Shown: piece after piece, positions 42,323-52,078 of the stretch
How the letters are laid out: the number at the start of each line of letters is the position of its first letter
How positions within the stretch are numbered: position 1 is the first letter of the stretch
Origin: Methylotenera sp.
GTDB lineage: Bacteria > Pseudomonadota > Gammaproteobacteria > Burkholderiales > Methylophilaceae
Reading direction: 5' to 3'
DNA: 54,872 bases
Assembly: GCA_002928535.1 (NCBI GenBank)
Contig: PERG01000015.1
Coordinates: 1 to 54,872, forward strand
Notes under the pieces: model-generated
The model's database searches: none
What the model was told of the DNA's origin: nothing
What the model saw: the letters and a program-made list of their open reading frames with translations, nothing else
Made by a program: the position numbers and the translations under genes

Positions 42323-43801
42323 TTAATGCTTATCGCCACCCAATTCAATGCTGTAACGCCAGAATTGGTCTTCCGCTTCAAAGATTACTTTTGAAGCTTC
42401 AGGATCGCGGCTACCAGCCGGGTATTGATGCACAGGTTTGCGATTCTCAGCCCAAGCTTTAACTACCGGATCAACCAAGCGCCATTGGGCTTCTGCTTCA
42501 CTGATGTGCAGGTAATTAGAGTTATCACCTTCCATCAGGTTAAGCAATAAAGCTTCGTAAGCATCAACGGTGTCATCACCTTCTTGACGATTCGCCGCAT
42601 CTAGTTGGATAGTGCGCGTTTTGATATCCAGGCCTGGAATTTTAGATTGAATTTCCATCTTGATACATTCACGTGGCTGAATACCGATAATCAACCAGTT
42701 TTGATCCTGATCATTGATTTGCATTGGCGCTTTTTTGAAGCGGATTGAAATGCGAGTATCAGCTTCATGCAAGCGTTTTGCAGTGCGGATGTAGAACGGC
42801 ACACCTTTCCAGCGTGGATTGTCGATGAATAATTTAAGCGCAGCATAAGTTTCAACAACGCTGGAACTGTCACCTAATTCTTCCAAATAACCTGGTACAC
42901 GTTCACCATTGACTTCACCGGCAGCATATTGTGCGCGGAAAGCGTATTTATCCAACTCATTTACCGGAATAGGGCGAATCTCTTCCAGCACTTTGATCTT
43001 GGCATCACGTACACCTTCAGGTGTAAGGTCTTTTGGTTGCTCCATTGCGGTCAATGCCAATGTCTGCAATATGTGACTTTGCAACATGTCACGCAATGCG
43101 CCAGTGCTATCGTAGAACTGTGTACGGTCACCTACACCCAACATCTCAGTGTTAGTGATTTGTACATGGTCGATGTATTGGTTGTTCCAGATTGGTTCCA
43201 GGATGGTGTTGGTAAAACGTTGTAGCAAGATGTTTTGTAGCGCTGATTTACCGAGGTAGTGGTCAATACGGTAGATTTGGCTTTCTTTCAAATGCTTGCT
43301 GATTGATTTTTGCAGTTCTTGCGCACTTGGTAAATCGGTACCAAATGGTTTTTCAATCACGACACGACGCCAATGGCCGTCTTTTTCTGTGACCAGACCT
43401 ACTTCGGCTAATTGATCTACGACCGGGGCAAAATCGACCGGACGTACGGATAAGAAGTATGCAATGTTTTGCGGGAAGACGGTATCAAATACCAATTTCG
43501 CTCTTAAGTTTTTGAATGCGTCTGGATCGTTAGGTGGGTTCGCATGGTAGTAATTACGTGCGATAAAACGCTCAAATACTTTTGGATCGTAACCCTTTTT
43601 GAATTTAGCATCCAACATGCTTTTGATTTCGTCGCGCCACGCAGCCAGGCTAATGTCTTGACGGCCAACGGATAAAATCTTGAGTTCAGCAGGCAGCCGA
43701 CCAATAGAATCGAGACGGAACAGGCCTGGCATGAGTTTAACGCGGGATAAGTTGCCGCTAGCGCCAAATAGCACAAGGGTACATGGGTCAATTTTACTCA
43801 T
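42323..43801 (-). CDS. zwf: Glucose-6-phosphate dehydrogenase
   Basis: A 492-residue enzyme oxidising glucose-6-phosphate to 6-phosphogluconolactone. The cofactor-binding segment is FGASGNLSRVKLMPGLF. The usual GASGDLA has Asn for Asp here, which may bear on NAD/NADP choice. The catalytic RIDHYLGK, with Lys and His, is intact. With Gnd and Pgl next door it forms the oxidative branch. In Methylophilaceae these enzymes run the dissimilatory ribulose monophosphate cycle that burns formaldehyde to CO2. gnd lies upstream on the same strand across 149 bases. Confidence 0.97.
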   Translation of the reverse strand: MSKIDPCTLVLFGASGNLSRVKLMPGLFRLDSIGRLPAELKILSVGRQDISLAAWRDEIKSMLDAKFKKGYDPKVFERFIARNYYHANPPNDPDAFKNLRAKLVFDTVFPQNIAYFLSVRPVDFAPVVDQLAEVGLVTEKDGHWRRVVIEKPFGTDLPSAQELQKSISKHLKESQIYRIDHYLGKSALQNILLQRFTNTILEPIWNNQYIDHVQITNTEMLGVGDRTQFYDSTGALRDMLQSHILQTLALTAMEQPKDLTPEGVRDAKIKVLEEIRPIPVNELDKYAFRAQYAAGEVNGERVPGYLEELGDSSSVVETYAALKLFIDNPRWKGVPFYIRTAKRLHEADTRISIRFKKAPMQINDQDQNWLIIGIQPRECIKMEIQSKIPGLDIKTRTIQLDAANRQEGDDTVDAYEALLLNLMEGDNSNYLHISEAEAQWRLVDPVVKAWAENRKPVHQYPAGSRDPEASKVIFEAEDQFWRYSIELGGDKH

Positions 43802-43950
43802 TTATAAACCTTTAAAATAGGTGATCTTTTAAAAGCAGTGCCAATGTAAACACATTACAAGCAAACAATTAAAAGCGAAAGGCCGCACCTTCCACATGGT
43901 CAACATGCTTCAGGCACAGCCTAGTTTTACTTAAAACACACTAGTGTAGC

Positions 43951-44859
43951 TTAGTGCTTCTTAACAGCATGGCCACCAAAGCCATTGCGCATCATAGAAA
44001 GCAGCTTGAAGCTAAAGCCAGAGTCATCCTGGCTTCTGAAGCGTGCTTGTAACGCTGATGTAAGCACTGGGGCAGCTACACCTTGTTCAACTGATTCCAT
44101 TACAGTCCAACGACCTTCACCGGAGTCTGCTACATATGGAGCGATTGTTGTCAGTTCTTGATCAGCCTTAAGCGCATCAGCAGTAAGATCAAGTAACCAG
44201 CTACGAACAACAGAACCGTGACGCCATAACTCTGTGATTTGCGCCAGATCAAGATCGAACTCTTCTTTACCTTTGATGAGGTCTAGGCCTTCAGCCATAG
44301 CTTGCATCATGCCGTATTCAATACCGTTATGGATCATTTTTGTGAAGTGACCAGAACCGATTGGACCTACATGTGCCCAGCCGCGATGTGGTGCTGGTGC
44401 TAATGCTTTTAAGAATGGTGTTACAGCTTCAGCTACTTCTGGAGTTGCGCCTACCATTAAACAGTAACCGTTGTCTAAACCCCAAATACCACCTGATGTA
44501 CCTGAATCCATAAAGCCGATGCCTTGCTCTGCAAGCATCGCGCCGCGACGTTGACTGTCTTTATAATTTGAGTTGCCGCCGTCGATGATGATGTCACCTT
44601 TGTTCAGCATTGGAATTAAATCTTTGATTTGGTTTTCTGTGATATCGCCTGCTGGCAACATCATCCAAACGATTTTTTGACCATCTAATTTGCTCACTGC
44701 ATCTGCAACTGAAGTTGCAGGAATCAAACCTTCTTTGGTTGCAAGGCCATTCACCACGTCTGCATTAAAGTCAAAGCCAACCACTTCAATTTTGTGGCGA
44801 AGTAAGCGGGTTGCCATGTTGCCACCCATTTTGCCAAGACCAATCATTGCTAATTTCAT
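43951..44859 (-). CDS. gnd: 6-phosphogluconate dehydrogenase, short decarboxylating type
   Basis: A 302-residue enzyme oxidising 6-phosphogluconate to ribulose-5-phosphate and CO2. It belongs to the short class (YqeC/GndA-like) rather than the ~470-residue E. coli type. The dinucleotide motif is GLGKMGGNMATRLL. The acidic residue following strand 2 (VVGFDFN) favours NAD+ over NADP+, which is inference. The catalytic segments are DSGTSGGIWG and KMIHNGIEYGMMQ. It is paired with zwf and divergent from pgl across 289 bases. The second, NADP-linked enzyme known in some methylotrophs is not seen here. Confidence 0.95.
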   Translation of the reverse strand: MKLAMIGLGKMGGNMATRLLRHKIEVVGFDFNADVVNGLATKEGLIPATSVADAVSKLDGQKIVWMMLPAGDITENQIKDLIPMLNKGDIIIDGGNSNYKDSQRRGAMLAEQGIGFMDSGTSGGIWGLDNGYCLMVGATPEVAEAVTPFLKALAPAPHRGWAHVGPIGSGHFTKMIHNGIEYGMMQAMAEGLDLIKGKEEFDLDLAQITELWRHGSVVRSWLLDLTADALKADQELTTIAPYVADSGEGRWTVMESVEQGVAAPVLTSALQARFRSQDDSGFSFKLLSMMRNGFGGHAVKKH

Positions 44860-45148
44860 TGTAATTTATACCTTTTATAGAGGATTATGAATCATCAACC
44901 TTGTGGGTTAGATAGATTCGGAGGATAAGTTTTATGTAATATTTTACAGCGGCATAATTATAGCAAATACAAGCGATCTTCACAAAACGTGGCAGAACAT
45001 TCTTCTAATACTTAGGAAATCCGCTGGATTTTCATAAAAGAAATCAAAGCATAAAGAAAATTAATGCCAGGCAGGATATAATTTCCGCTAACTTTTTCAT
45101 GTTAACAAGTTCGAAACCAATTCAATATCAAAGTTCAAGGTAATCGCA

Positions 45149-45835
45149 ATGACCAGTAATGTAGCAACCCGATGGCAGTCTTTTAATTCCCAGACCGAAA
45201 TCAACCAAGCCACCACTCAACGTATCCTAGATGCAGCAAAAGAAGCTATCGCAAAACATGGTAATTTTTTGATTGTATTAGCAGGTGGATCTACTCCCAA
45301 AAACGTGTATGAGCTATTAGCTAAAGCAGATGCCGACTGGAGCAAATGGCATGTTTATTATAATGATGACCGTTGCTTGCCTGTCGACCATCCAGAACGT
45401 AATAGTTTAATGGCGGCAAAAGCCTGGCTTGATCATGTAGCGATTCCGAAATCACAGATTTTTGATATTCCTACCGAATTAGGCCCAATTGAAGGCGCAA
45501 AAGCCTATGCAAGAACCTTGGCTGGTTTGAGGACGTTTGACTTGGTATTGTTAGGTTTAGGAGAAGACGGCCATACTGCCAGCTTGTTCCCCGGCCAGAC
45601 GGTAGATAATAGTGCCGATGCTGTGCCGGTATTCAATGCGCCTAAACCACCTGCGGAGCGCGTGACGATTAGTCAGAACCGTTTAAACGATACGCATGAA
45701 GTTATCTTTTTAGTGACAGGGGCTGGTAAACAAGAGGCCGTGGATAATTGGCGCAAAGGCGTAAAGATTCCTGCTACTTTGATTGCACCCGCTTGCGGTG
45801 TGGATGTGTATAGTTTTGGTGTTGCATTGAATTAG
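45149..45835 (+). CDS. pgl: 6-phosphogluconolactonase
   Basis: A 228-residue hydrolase of the DevB/NagB-like family opening 6-phosphogluconolactone, between Zwf and Gnd. Family marks are VLAGGSTPKNVYELL, YYNDDRCLPVDHPERNS and LGLGEDGHTASLFPG, with the catalytic His. Length is normal. It is divergent from gnd, and a TATAAT at 45077-45082, about 70 bases upstream, is the likely -10 box, although the -35 is poor. A bidirectional terminator at 45866-45893 ends it. Confidence 0.96.
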   Translation: MTSNVATRWQSFNSQTEINQATTQRILDAAKEAIAKHGNFLIVLAGGSTPKNVYELLAKADADWSKWHVYYNDDRCLPVDHPERNSLMAAKAWLDHVAIPKSQIFDIPTELGPIEGAKAYARTLAGLRTFDLVLLGLGEDGHTASLFPGQTVDNSADAVPVFNAPKPPAERVTISQNRLNDTHEVIFLVTGAGKQEAVDNWRKGVKIPATLIAPACGVDVYSFGVALN

Positions 45836-45865
45836 ACAGTAACCTGATTGCATTAAATCAGAAAA

Positions 45866-45893
45866 TAAAAAGCCAGCGAATGCTGGCTTTTTT
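45866..45893. terminator. Bidirectional terminator between pgl and the redoxin gene
   Basis: AAAAAGCCAGC and GCTGGCTTTTTT pair around a GAAT loop, with A and T runs on either side. It serves pgl on the plus strand and the mrp-lipoprotein-redoxin operon on the minus strand. Confidence 0.88.
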
Positions 45894-45915
45894 ATGAGCA
45901 TCATTAAAGCGTTAT

Positions 45916-46491
45916 TTAATGCTGTGGATTGTTAGTTAACCAATCAATTACTTGTTGAGCATTTTGGTCAGGTGGAAAAACCGGGTAAAACACTTTTACT
46001 ATGAGGCCCTCTTTAATAATCAACGTCAGACGCTTGTAAAGCTCAGCAGTAAAAATCGCCGTCTTAACCTCAAAGGTAGGAAGCTGGAGTAATTTTTTAA
46101 GATGTAGCGTTGGGTCACTCAGCAGAGGAAAGGGTAGGTGCAATCGGTGCCACACTTCGTATTGATAATCTGTGTTTTGCGAGCTGAGGCCAAAAACATT
46201 TGTATTTAATGCCTGTAGCGACAGGAAATGATCCCGAAAACTACATGATTGTGGTGTACAACCTCTCGCACCAGGAATCTGGTCCCAGCCGTCAGGTAAA
46301 GGCACGCCGGGCTGGCCTGTCATGGGGTAAATGTAGATAACAGTTAATCCATGCAATTCGCCAATATTGATAGTTTTGCCACCTGTAACGTGGAGGCTGA
46401 TAGGCGGCAAGGCTAAGCCTTCGAGGTGTTTTGCTGCGTCGTCGTCAGTAGGAGCGGGCAGGTTTTTAGGAAGCTCATTATGAGTAGTCAT
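45916..46491 (-). CDS. Peroxiredoxin-like (AhpC/TSA family) protein
   Basis: A protein of 191 residues with a thioredoxin-fold peroxiredoxin domain. The active-site region reads YPMTGQPGVPLPDGWDQIPGARG, here split at the family Pro/Gly residues, and is followed by CTPQSC. That places a peroxidatic and a resolving cysteine four residues apart, as in PrxQ-type enzymes. A longer frame reaches 46578, but the ATG at 46491 has a GGAAG-type ribosome site and a family-like start. It overlaps the end of the lipoprotein gene by 14 bases, so translation is probably coupled. The true peroxide substrate is unknown. Confidence 0.8.
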   Translation of the reverse strand: MTTHNELPKNLPAPTDDDAAKHLEGLALPPISLHVTGGKTINIGELHGLTVIYIYPMTGQPGVPLPDGWDQIPGARGCTPQSCSFRDHFLSLQALNTNVFGLSSQNTDYQYEVWHRLHLPFPLLSDPTLHLKKLLQLPTFEVKTAIFTAELYKRLTLIIKEGLIVKVFYPVFPPDQNAQQVIDWLTNNPQH

Positions 46492-46891
46492 GTACTTCTT
46501 CCAGAAACCAGCACTGGTTGGTTTTGATAAATACATACTCATACAGCCAATCAGTGTCTGGCATGAATATGGAAACAATTACTCGGTTTTTATCTTGAGG
46601 TTTAATCGTATGAGTTAAACCATGTTTGCTTTCATAGTCCTTCAATGTTGGCTGATTAACTTCATCGGCTTTGGAAATAAAGTCTATTTGCACAGAAGTG
46701 GGTTCATCACCATCCGGGTAATAAATTAGTTTCAAGGGATACTTTGTTCTCTGTAAAGAGAACGGCTTGTCTGTTATCCAATGTGCAAAGAAATGCTCAA
46801 AATTTTCATCGTGACTAGTTTTACAAGTTAGATGTTTGCCAGTACATGCCGCTAAAGAGGTTAACAAGACAGCGATCAAAATTTTGCGCAT
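46478..46891 (-). CDS. Small predicted lipoprotein
   Basis: A 137-residue protein not recognised as a named family. It has a clear lipoprotein signal with lipobox Leu-Ala-Ala-Cys and acylated Cys16. The mature part is a mixed alpha/beta domain with ESKHGLTHTI and a tyrosine- and tryptophan-rich end (YEYVFIKTNQCWFLEEVHD). It begins 15 bases after mrp and overlaps the redoxin gene by 14, so the three genes form an operon. The cell envelope is the likely location. Function unknown. Confidence 0.82.
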   Translation of the reverse strand: MRKILIAVLLTSLAACTGKHLTCKTSHDENFEHFFAHWITDKPFSLQRTKYPLKLIYYPDGDEPTSVQIDFISKADEVNQPTLKDYESKHGLTHTIKPQDKNRVIVSIFMPDTDWLYEYVFIKTNQCWFLEEVHDYS

Positions 46892-46906
46892 GTGCGTTAC
46901 TGCTAG

Positions 46907-47995
46907 CTAGGTATTTTGGATAACAATATTCGGGAACTTACTGCTGTGGTCCAAGCTAGCATTGGCGATTTTGCTCGCTGTTTTGCGTGCGATTTCCTTG
47001 TAGATGTTAGCGACTTTACTATCAGGCTCTGCCACCACAGTAGGTTTCCCACCATCGGCTTGCATGCGGATATTGATATCCAGTGGCAAGCTGCCGAGTA
47101 GATCTACGTTGTAGTCTTTACTCATTAATTCACCACCACCAGCACCGAAGATATGTTCTTCGTGACCGCAGTTCGAACAGATATGCGTGCTCATGTTTTC
47201 TACAATGCCTAAAATAGGGATGCCGACTTTCTCGAACATTTTCAGGCCTTTGCGGGCGTCTAATAAGGCAATGTCCTGTGGTGTGGTCACAATCACCGCA
47301 CCCGTAACTGGAATTTTTTGCGCCAGCGTCAATTGAATATCGCCGGTACCCGGTGGCAAGTCGATGACTAAATAATCAAGGTCACGCCATTTAGTATCAC
47401 GTAACAATTGTTCCAATGCGCCAGTGACCATGGGTCCACGCCATACCATAGGTGTATCGGTGTCGACTAAAAAGCCGATACTCATGGCTTGAATGCCGTG
47501 GGCTGTCATAGGCTCCATACTTTTACCGTCCGAGCTTTTAGGCCGGCCGCTAATGCCCAGCATCTGTGGTTGGCTAGGGCCGTAGATGTCAGCATCCAAC
47601 AAGCCAACACTCGCACCTTCTGCGGCTAAGGCTAGTGCGAGATTGACTGAGGTGGTTGATTTGCCGACGCCACCCTTGCCTGATGCTACTGCAATGATGT
47701 TCTTAACAGTCGGCAGCAGGTTAACACCGCGCTGCACACTATGGGCAGCGATACGACTGCCGACATTCACTGTGATACTGCCGATTTCAGGAATCGTTTG
47801 TAACTGCTGGCTTACCAGCGATTTGATAGTTTCAAATTGACTCTTAGCCGGATAGCCCAAGACAATATCCAGGCTGACATTGTTACCATCCAGTTTGATG
47901 TTTTTGACAGACTTGCCCGTCACAAAATCACGGCCAGTGTTCGGGTCAATCAGGGTTTGTAGTGCAGCTTGAATCGCATTTTCGGTTAGGGCCAT
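46907..47995 (-). CDS. apbC: Mrp/ApbC Fe-S cluster carrier ATPase
   Basis: A 362-residue P-loop ATPase that holds and passes on 4Fe-4S clusters. An N-terminal MIP18 (DUF59) domain spans about residues 1-80. The deviant Walker A GKGGVGKSTTS lies near residue 110. Walker B-type segments (LLDADIYGPSQP, VIDLPPGTGD) and the cluster-binding CSNCG (CxxC) near residue 280 follow. It is divergent from metG across 101 bases, a widely conserved proteobacterial pair. The lipoprotein and redoxin genes follow it. Confidence 0.96.
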   Translation of the reverse strand: MALTENAIQAALQTLIDPNTGRDFVTGKSVKNIKLDGNNVSLDIVLGYPAKSQFETIKSLVSQQLQTIPEIGSITVNVGSRIAAHSVQRGVNLLPTVKNIIAVASGKGGVGKSTTSVNLALALAAEGASVGLLDADIYGPSQPQMLGISGRPKSSDGKSMEPMTAHGIQAMSIGFLVDTDTPMVWRGPMVTGALEQLLRDTKWRDLDYLVIDLPPGTGDIQLTLAQKIPVTGAVIVTTPQDIALLDARKGLKMFEKVGIPILGIVENMSTHICSNCGHEEHIFGAGGGELMSKDYNVDLLGSLPLDINIRMQADGGKPTVVAEPDSKVANIYKEIARKTASKIANASLDHSSKFPNIVIQNT

Positions 47996-48096
47996 GACTT
48001 AATTTCTTTTCATTAAAGGTAATGCTGATTTTAACTTATGTGGGATGCCTCGTCATTTGCTAAAATAGCGTTTTAGCTTAATCAGAACATTAACTC

Positions 48097-50154
48097 ATGT
48101 CGCGTAAAATACTCGTTACCTCTGCATTGCCTTACGCCAATGGCAGTATTCATCTAGGCCATCTCGTGGAATATATCCAAACGGATATTTGGGTACGTTT
48201 TCAAAAAATGCAGGGAAATACTGTCCATTACGTTTGTGCAGATGATACCCATGGTACGCCGATCATGTTGCGTGCGGAGAAAGAGGGCATCACGCCTGAA
48301 GCCTTAATTGATAATGTGCACAAAGAACACAGTGCAGATTTCGCTGACTTCCTGGTCGATTTTGATAATTACTACTCAACCAACGCACTTGAAAACAAAG
48401 AACTTTCCCAAAGTATCTATAAAAAATTAAAAGCTGCCGGAAAAATCTCGACCAAAACCATTGAGCAGTTTTATGACCCGCTCAAAAACATGTTCCTGCC
48501 AGACCGTTTCATCAAAGGCGAGTGTCCTAAGTGTCATGCCAAAGACCAGTATGGCGATTCATGTGAAGTATGTGGTGCGACTTATAACCCGACTGAGCTG
48601 ATTAACGCTTATTCTGCGGTTTCTGGCGCTACGCCCATCCGTAAAGAAACAGAGCACTATTTTTTCAAACTTTCAGAATGTGAAGATTTTTTGAAACAAT
48701 GGACACGTCAAGGTTCTGGTACAGATAAAGCCACTTTGCAAGGCGAAGCCGCTAATAAGATGGGTGAGTGGTTTGAAAATGGCCTGAACGACTGGGATAT
48801 CTCTCGCGATGCGCCTTATTTCGGCTTTGAGATTCCAGATGCGCCAGGAAAATATTTCTATGTATGGCTAGACGCACCCATTGGCTACATGGCGAGCTTC
48901 AAAAAGCTTTGTGAGATGAAGGGGCTGGACTTCGACGAGTATTGGAAACAAGACTCAACGACTGAGCTTTATCACTTTATTGGTAAAGATATTTTGTATT
49001 TCCATGCTTTATTCTGGCCTGCGACTTTGGAATACAGTGGCCATCGCAAACCAACCAAGATATTCGCTCACGGCTTCTTAACCGTGAACGGTGAGAAAAT
49101 GAGTAAATCACGTGGTACGTTTATCACCGCGCGCAGTTATTTAGACCATATCAAGAATCCTGAATATCTACGCTATTACTACGCGGCCAAATTAAACAGC
49201 ACGATGGAAGACATTGACTTGAATCTTGAGGATTTTGTCGCCCGCGTAAATAGTGACCTTGTTGGCAAGTACATTAATATTGCCAGCCGGACTGCCGGGT
49301 TTATCAATAAACTCTTCAACGGTGAAATTACACAGATAGACAATTCTCCGGTCATTGATGAAATGAGAAGAGTATCCTCATTAATTGCGGAATCTTATGC
49401 TGAACGCGAGTATGGGAAAGCTTTGCGCGAGATCATGCGTCTAGCTGATTTAGCAAATGCAAATATCGCAGATGCGGCGCCTTGGCTTAAAGCTAAACAG
49501 GATGGTACGGATGCAAGAACGTCTCTTGAATTAGATTGCTCTGCTGCAATGGAAATGTTTCGTTTGTTAACAATTTATTTAAAGCCAGTACTGCCAAACT
49601 TGGCTGCGAATATCGAAACATTCCTAAATATTTCTCCATTAACGTGGGCTTCAGTTCATACGCCATTAAAAAATGGTCATCGTATTAATAATTATGCACA
49701 CCTTATTACCCGTATAGATCCGAAACAGATTGAAGCTATGACAGAAGCGAATAAAGAAAATCTGCAAGCGACACCAGCAGTCGCGCAAGTAACTAGTGCA
49801 CCAGTAAGTACTTTGCCAGAGGTAGAGTACATCTCCATTGATGATTTCACTAAAGTGGATTTACGTATCGCCAAAATCGTCAATGCCGAGCATGTTGAGG
49901 GCGCAGAAAAGCTTTTGAAATTAACGTTGGATATCGGTGAGGTACAACCCCGTCAAGTCTTTGCAGGTATCAAGTCGGCTTATGATCCAGAAACGTTGAA
50001 AGGGCGCTTGACCGTGATGGTAGCAAATTTAGCACCGCGCAAAATGAAGTTTGGCCTAAGTGATGGCATGGTGCTCGCAGCCAGTGATGAACGTGGCGGA
50101 CCCTTTATTTTATCACCCGATGTAGGCGCACAGCCTGGCATGCGCGTTAAGTAG
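48097..50154 (+). CDS. metG: Methionyl-tRNA synthetase
   Basis: A 685-residue class I synthetase charging tRNA-Met. The HIGH-type motif reads HLGH, and a zinc insert has four cysteines ([18 protein letters not shown]). The KMSKS motif is [10 protein letters not shown] near residue 333. The C-terminal tRNA-binding OB domain (from about 585, [14 protein letters not shown]) makes it dimeric. Length is standard. It is divergent from apbC, as in many proteobacteria. No T-box or other leader element is seen in the short 5' gap. Confidence 0.98.
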   Translation: MSRKILVTSALPYANGSIHLGHLVEYIQTDIWVRFQKMQGNTVHYVCADDTHGTPIMLRAEKEGITPEALIDNVHKEHSADFADFLVDFDNYYSTNALENKELSQSIYKKLKAAGKISTKTIEQFYDPLKNMFLPDRFIKGECPKCHAKDQYGDSCEVCGATYNPTELINAYSAVSGATPIRKETEHYFFKLSECEDFLKQWTRQGSGTDKATLQGEAANKMGEWFENGLNDWDISRDAPYFGFEIPDAPGKYFYVWLDAPIGYMASFKKLCEMKGLDFDEYWKQDSTTELYHFIGKDILYFHALFWPATLEYSGHRKPTKIFAHGFLTVNGEKMSKSRGTFITARSYLDHIKNPEYLRYYYAAKLNSTMEDIDLNLEDFVARVNSDLVGKYINIASRTAGFINKLFNGEITQIDNSPVIDEMRRVSSLIAESYAEREYGKALREIMRLADLANANIADAAPWLKAKQDGTDARTSLELDCSAAMEMFRLLTIYLKPVLPNLAANIETFLNISPLTWASVHTPLKNGHRINNYAHLITRIDPKQIEAMTEANKENLQATPAVAQVTSAPVSTLPEVEYISIDDFTKVDLRIAKIVNAEHVEGAEKLLKLTLDIGEVQPRQVFAGIKSAYDPETLKGRLTVMVANLAPRKMKFGLSDGMVLAASDERGGPFILSPDVGAQPGMRVK

Positions 50155-50276
50155 AATGGATAAATCAAGTCTCCTGTAGAAAACCCTGCACTGAGCTCAG
50201 AGCTATCTGAAATTGTAAATTTATAATCTTGTAATATTTCTTCGGTTCAAAAAGAAATTTATATAAAGGAAATTGA

Positions 50277-50762
50277 ATGAAATTAAGTCACGGATCATTA
50301 TTAGCAATTCTATTATTTTCAGGGCAAGTAATGGCTGCCGATACTAATGTCAAAACAGCGGTTGGTGGTGGCTTGGGGGCTGCAGCCGGCACGGCTATTG
50401 GAGGCGCAGTAGGTGGCAGTAATGGTGAGGTATTGGGCGGAGCTGTGGGTGGTGGTTTAGGTGGGGCAGTGACTACTAAAGGCGAAGGCCAAGCTGGTGC
50501 GGTGATTGGGGGAGCAGCAGGTGGCGCAGGTGGTGCCTATGTGGGCCGAAAAGTAAGTGGGACCGGTACAGGCGCCGTGGTAGGTGCAGGCTTAGGTGGT
50601 GCAGGTGGCGCGGTGGCTGGTAAGGTTATTGATGAATCCACTGGTACTAGAGCCTCTACCAGTACTGCAGTTAATACTAGTGGTTATCATGACCATAACC
50701 ACAAAAATAAACATAAGCATAAACACGGCAAAGGTCACTATAAACATAATCATCATGATTAA
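50277..50762 (+). CDS. Secreted glycine-zipper protein with His/Lys-rich tail
   Basis: A 161-residue protein. A signal peptide (cut after QVMA) is followed by about 90 residues of repeated glycine zippers (GGGLGAAAGTAIGGAVGG and variants, with GxxxG spacing). The C-terminal 25 residues are rich in His and Lys (HDHNHKNKHKHKHGKG), a possible metal-binding tail. Glycine zippers drive helix packing in or on membranes. Exact role unknown. It stands alone with its own AAGGAAA ribosome site and a strong terminator after it. Confidence 0.82.
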   Translation: MKLSHGSLLAILLFSGQVMAADTNVKTAVGGGLGAAAGTAIGGAVGGSNGEVLGGAVGGGLGGAVTTKGEGQAGAVIGGAAGGAGGAYVGRKVSGTGTGAVVGAGLGGAGGAVAGKVIDESTGTRASTSTAVNTSGYHDHNHKNKHKHKHGKGHYKHNHHD

Positions 50763-50782
50763 TGTGGTGTAGTTTAATAAAT

Positions 50783-50810
50783 AAAAAAAGCCGCATATGC
50801 GGCTTTTTTT
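50783..50810. terminator. Bidirectional terminator
   Basis: A fully palindromic sequence: seven A, GCCGCA, TGCGGC and seven T, so it stops transcription from both the glycine-zipper gene and comEA. Confidence 0.88.
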
Positions 50811-50835
50811 ACTCTTTGCTATTGTGTGTATTATT

Positions 50836-51186
50836 TTAGTTTTTTGCATCAACCTTTACTTTAGTTTCTGCTTTGGTTTTGGTGTCACTTTTAGCTACAG
50901 TTTTTGTAGCAATTGCCGTGGTTACTGTTGTTTTGCCTGAGACAGATACATTTTTACGAACATTTTCTAATGTGGCCGCCCCAATGCCATCTACTTTTTC
51001 CAATTCATCCACTGACTTAAAGCCGCCGTTCTTTTTACGATAATCTACAATAGCTTGCGCTTTAACAGGGCCAACACCTTCTAATGACTCTAATTCTGCT
51101 TGTGTTGCAGTATTAAGATTAATCGCTGCAAAAGCATTAAAACTCAAGATTAAAAGAGTACCCAAAATTAATAACATCTTATTCAT
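50836..51186 (-). CDS. ComEA-family helix-hairpin-helix DNA-binding protein
   Basis: A 116-residue periplasmic protein. A signal peptide (to about residue 20, ending NAFA) is followed by two helix-hairpin-helix motifs: [19 protein letters not shown] and [21 protein letters not shown] basic, low-complexity tail (residues about 85-116) may add DNA affinity. ComEA-type proteins hold incoming DNA in the periplasm during natural transformation. No other competence gene is nearby. It has a shared terminator with the glycine-zipper gene. Confidence 0.9.
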   Translation of the reverse strand: MNKMLLILGTLLILSFNAFAAINLNTATQAELESLEGVGPVKAQAIVDYRKKNGGFKSVDELEKVDGIGAATLENVRKNVSVSGKTTVTTAIATKTVAKSDTKTKAETKVKVDAKN

Positions 51187-51261
51187 TTTTCTTATTCTCC
51201 ATTTTTAGATTTTTTAAAGATTGATTGAAGCAATAACATCATATCCCAAGCTTTGGAGAAT

Positions 51262-51287
51262 AAAACCCAGCTGAATTACTAGGTTTT
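51262..51287 (-). terminator. Terminator after pyrF
   Basis: Read on the minus strand, AAAACCTAG pairs with CTGGGTTTT (one G-U) around an 8-base loop, followed by a T-rich tract. It lies 48 bases past the pyrF stop. Confidence 0.6.
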
Positions 51288-51334
51288 TGGCGTTAAATAA
51301 TGTTTAAAGTTGCTTAACTTTAGCTTTGCGCACG

Positions 51335-52066
51335 CTATGCCATGCATTCATCATGAATTGCCTGTAATGCTGCCAGAGGATCGCTTGCTTTCGTAATCGG
51401 ACGACCAATCACAAGGTAGCTGGAACCCATTATTAAAGCAGCTTTTGGAGTGGCAACGCGTTTCTGGTCGTCTAGGCTGGAACTCGTTGGTCGTATGCCT
51501 GGGGTGACCAGGCAGAAATCCGGGCCTAATTTTTTTCGCAACTTAGGTGCTTCAGCTGCAGAGCAGACTACACCATCAAGCCCAGCATCGCGAGTGAGCT
51601 TTGCTAATCTAACTACATGATTATCCAAAGTGCCTTTAATGCCAATTTTCTTAAATGCTGCCTCATTCATACTTGTGAGTACAGTGACGGCAATTAACAA
51701 TGGTGAATTGGCATTGGCCTCTACTGCCTGCTTTGCGGCTTGCATCATTTCTAGCCCACCGCTGGCATGCACATTGAGCATCCAGACACCCAGGTTAGTG
51801 GCCGCACTGCAGGCTTTTGCGACCGTATTGGGAATGTCATGAAACTTCAAATCCAGGAATACGCCGTATTCTAACTTAGCTAGTTTTTCAACAAATTGAG
51901 GCCCGGTGGCTGTAAATAGCTCTTTACCAACTTTTAGTCTGCATAAAGCTGGGTCTAGTTTTTTTACGAGTTCCCAGGCACTCTTTTCGTCAGCATAATC
52001 TAATGCGACTATGATTTTGGGATCACGGATTTTAGGATCGTTGGTTGCGGAATTTTTGGCGGTCAT
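51335..52066 (-). CDS. pyrF: Orotidine 5'-phosphate decarboxylase
   Basis: A 243-residue TIM-barrel enzyme making UMP from OMP. The catalytic Lys-Asp set is visible in [13 protein letters not shown], with the N-terminal [15 protein letters not shown] and the C-terminal phosphate-binding [11 protein letters not shown]. The family's usual length is about 235-245. It lies 12 bases downstream of lapB and is co-transcribed with it, as in many proteobacteria. A terminator lies at 51262-51287. Confidence 0.97.
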   Translation of the reverse strand: MTAKNSATNDPKIRDPKIIVALDYADEKSAWELVKKLDPALCRLKVGKELFTATGPQFVEKLAKLEYGVFLDLKFHDIPNTVAKACSAATNLGVWMLNVHASGGLEMMQAAKQAVEANANSPLLIAVTVLTSMNEAAFKKIGIKGTLDNHVVRLAKLTRDAGLDGVVCSAAEAPKLRKKLGPDFCLVTPGIRPTSSSLDDQKRVATPKAALIMGSSYLVIGRPITKASDPLAALQAIHDECMA

Positions 52067-52078
52067 TTATTAGATTCA

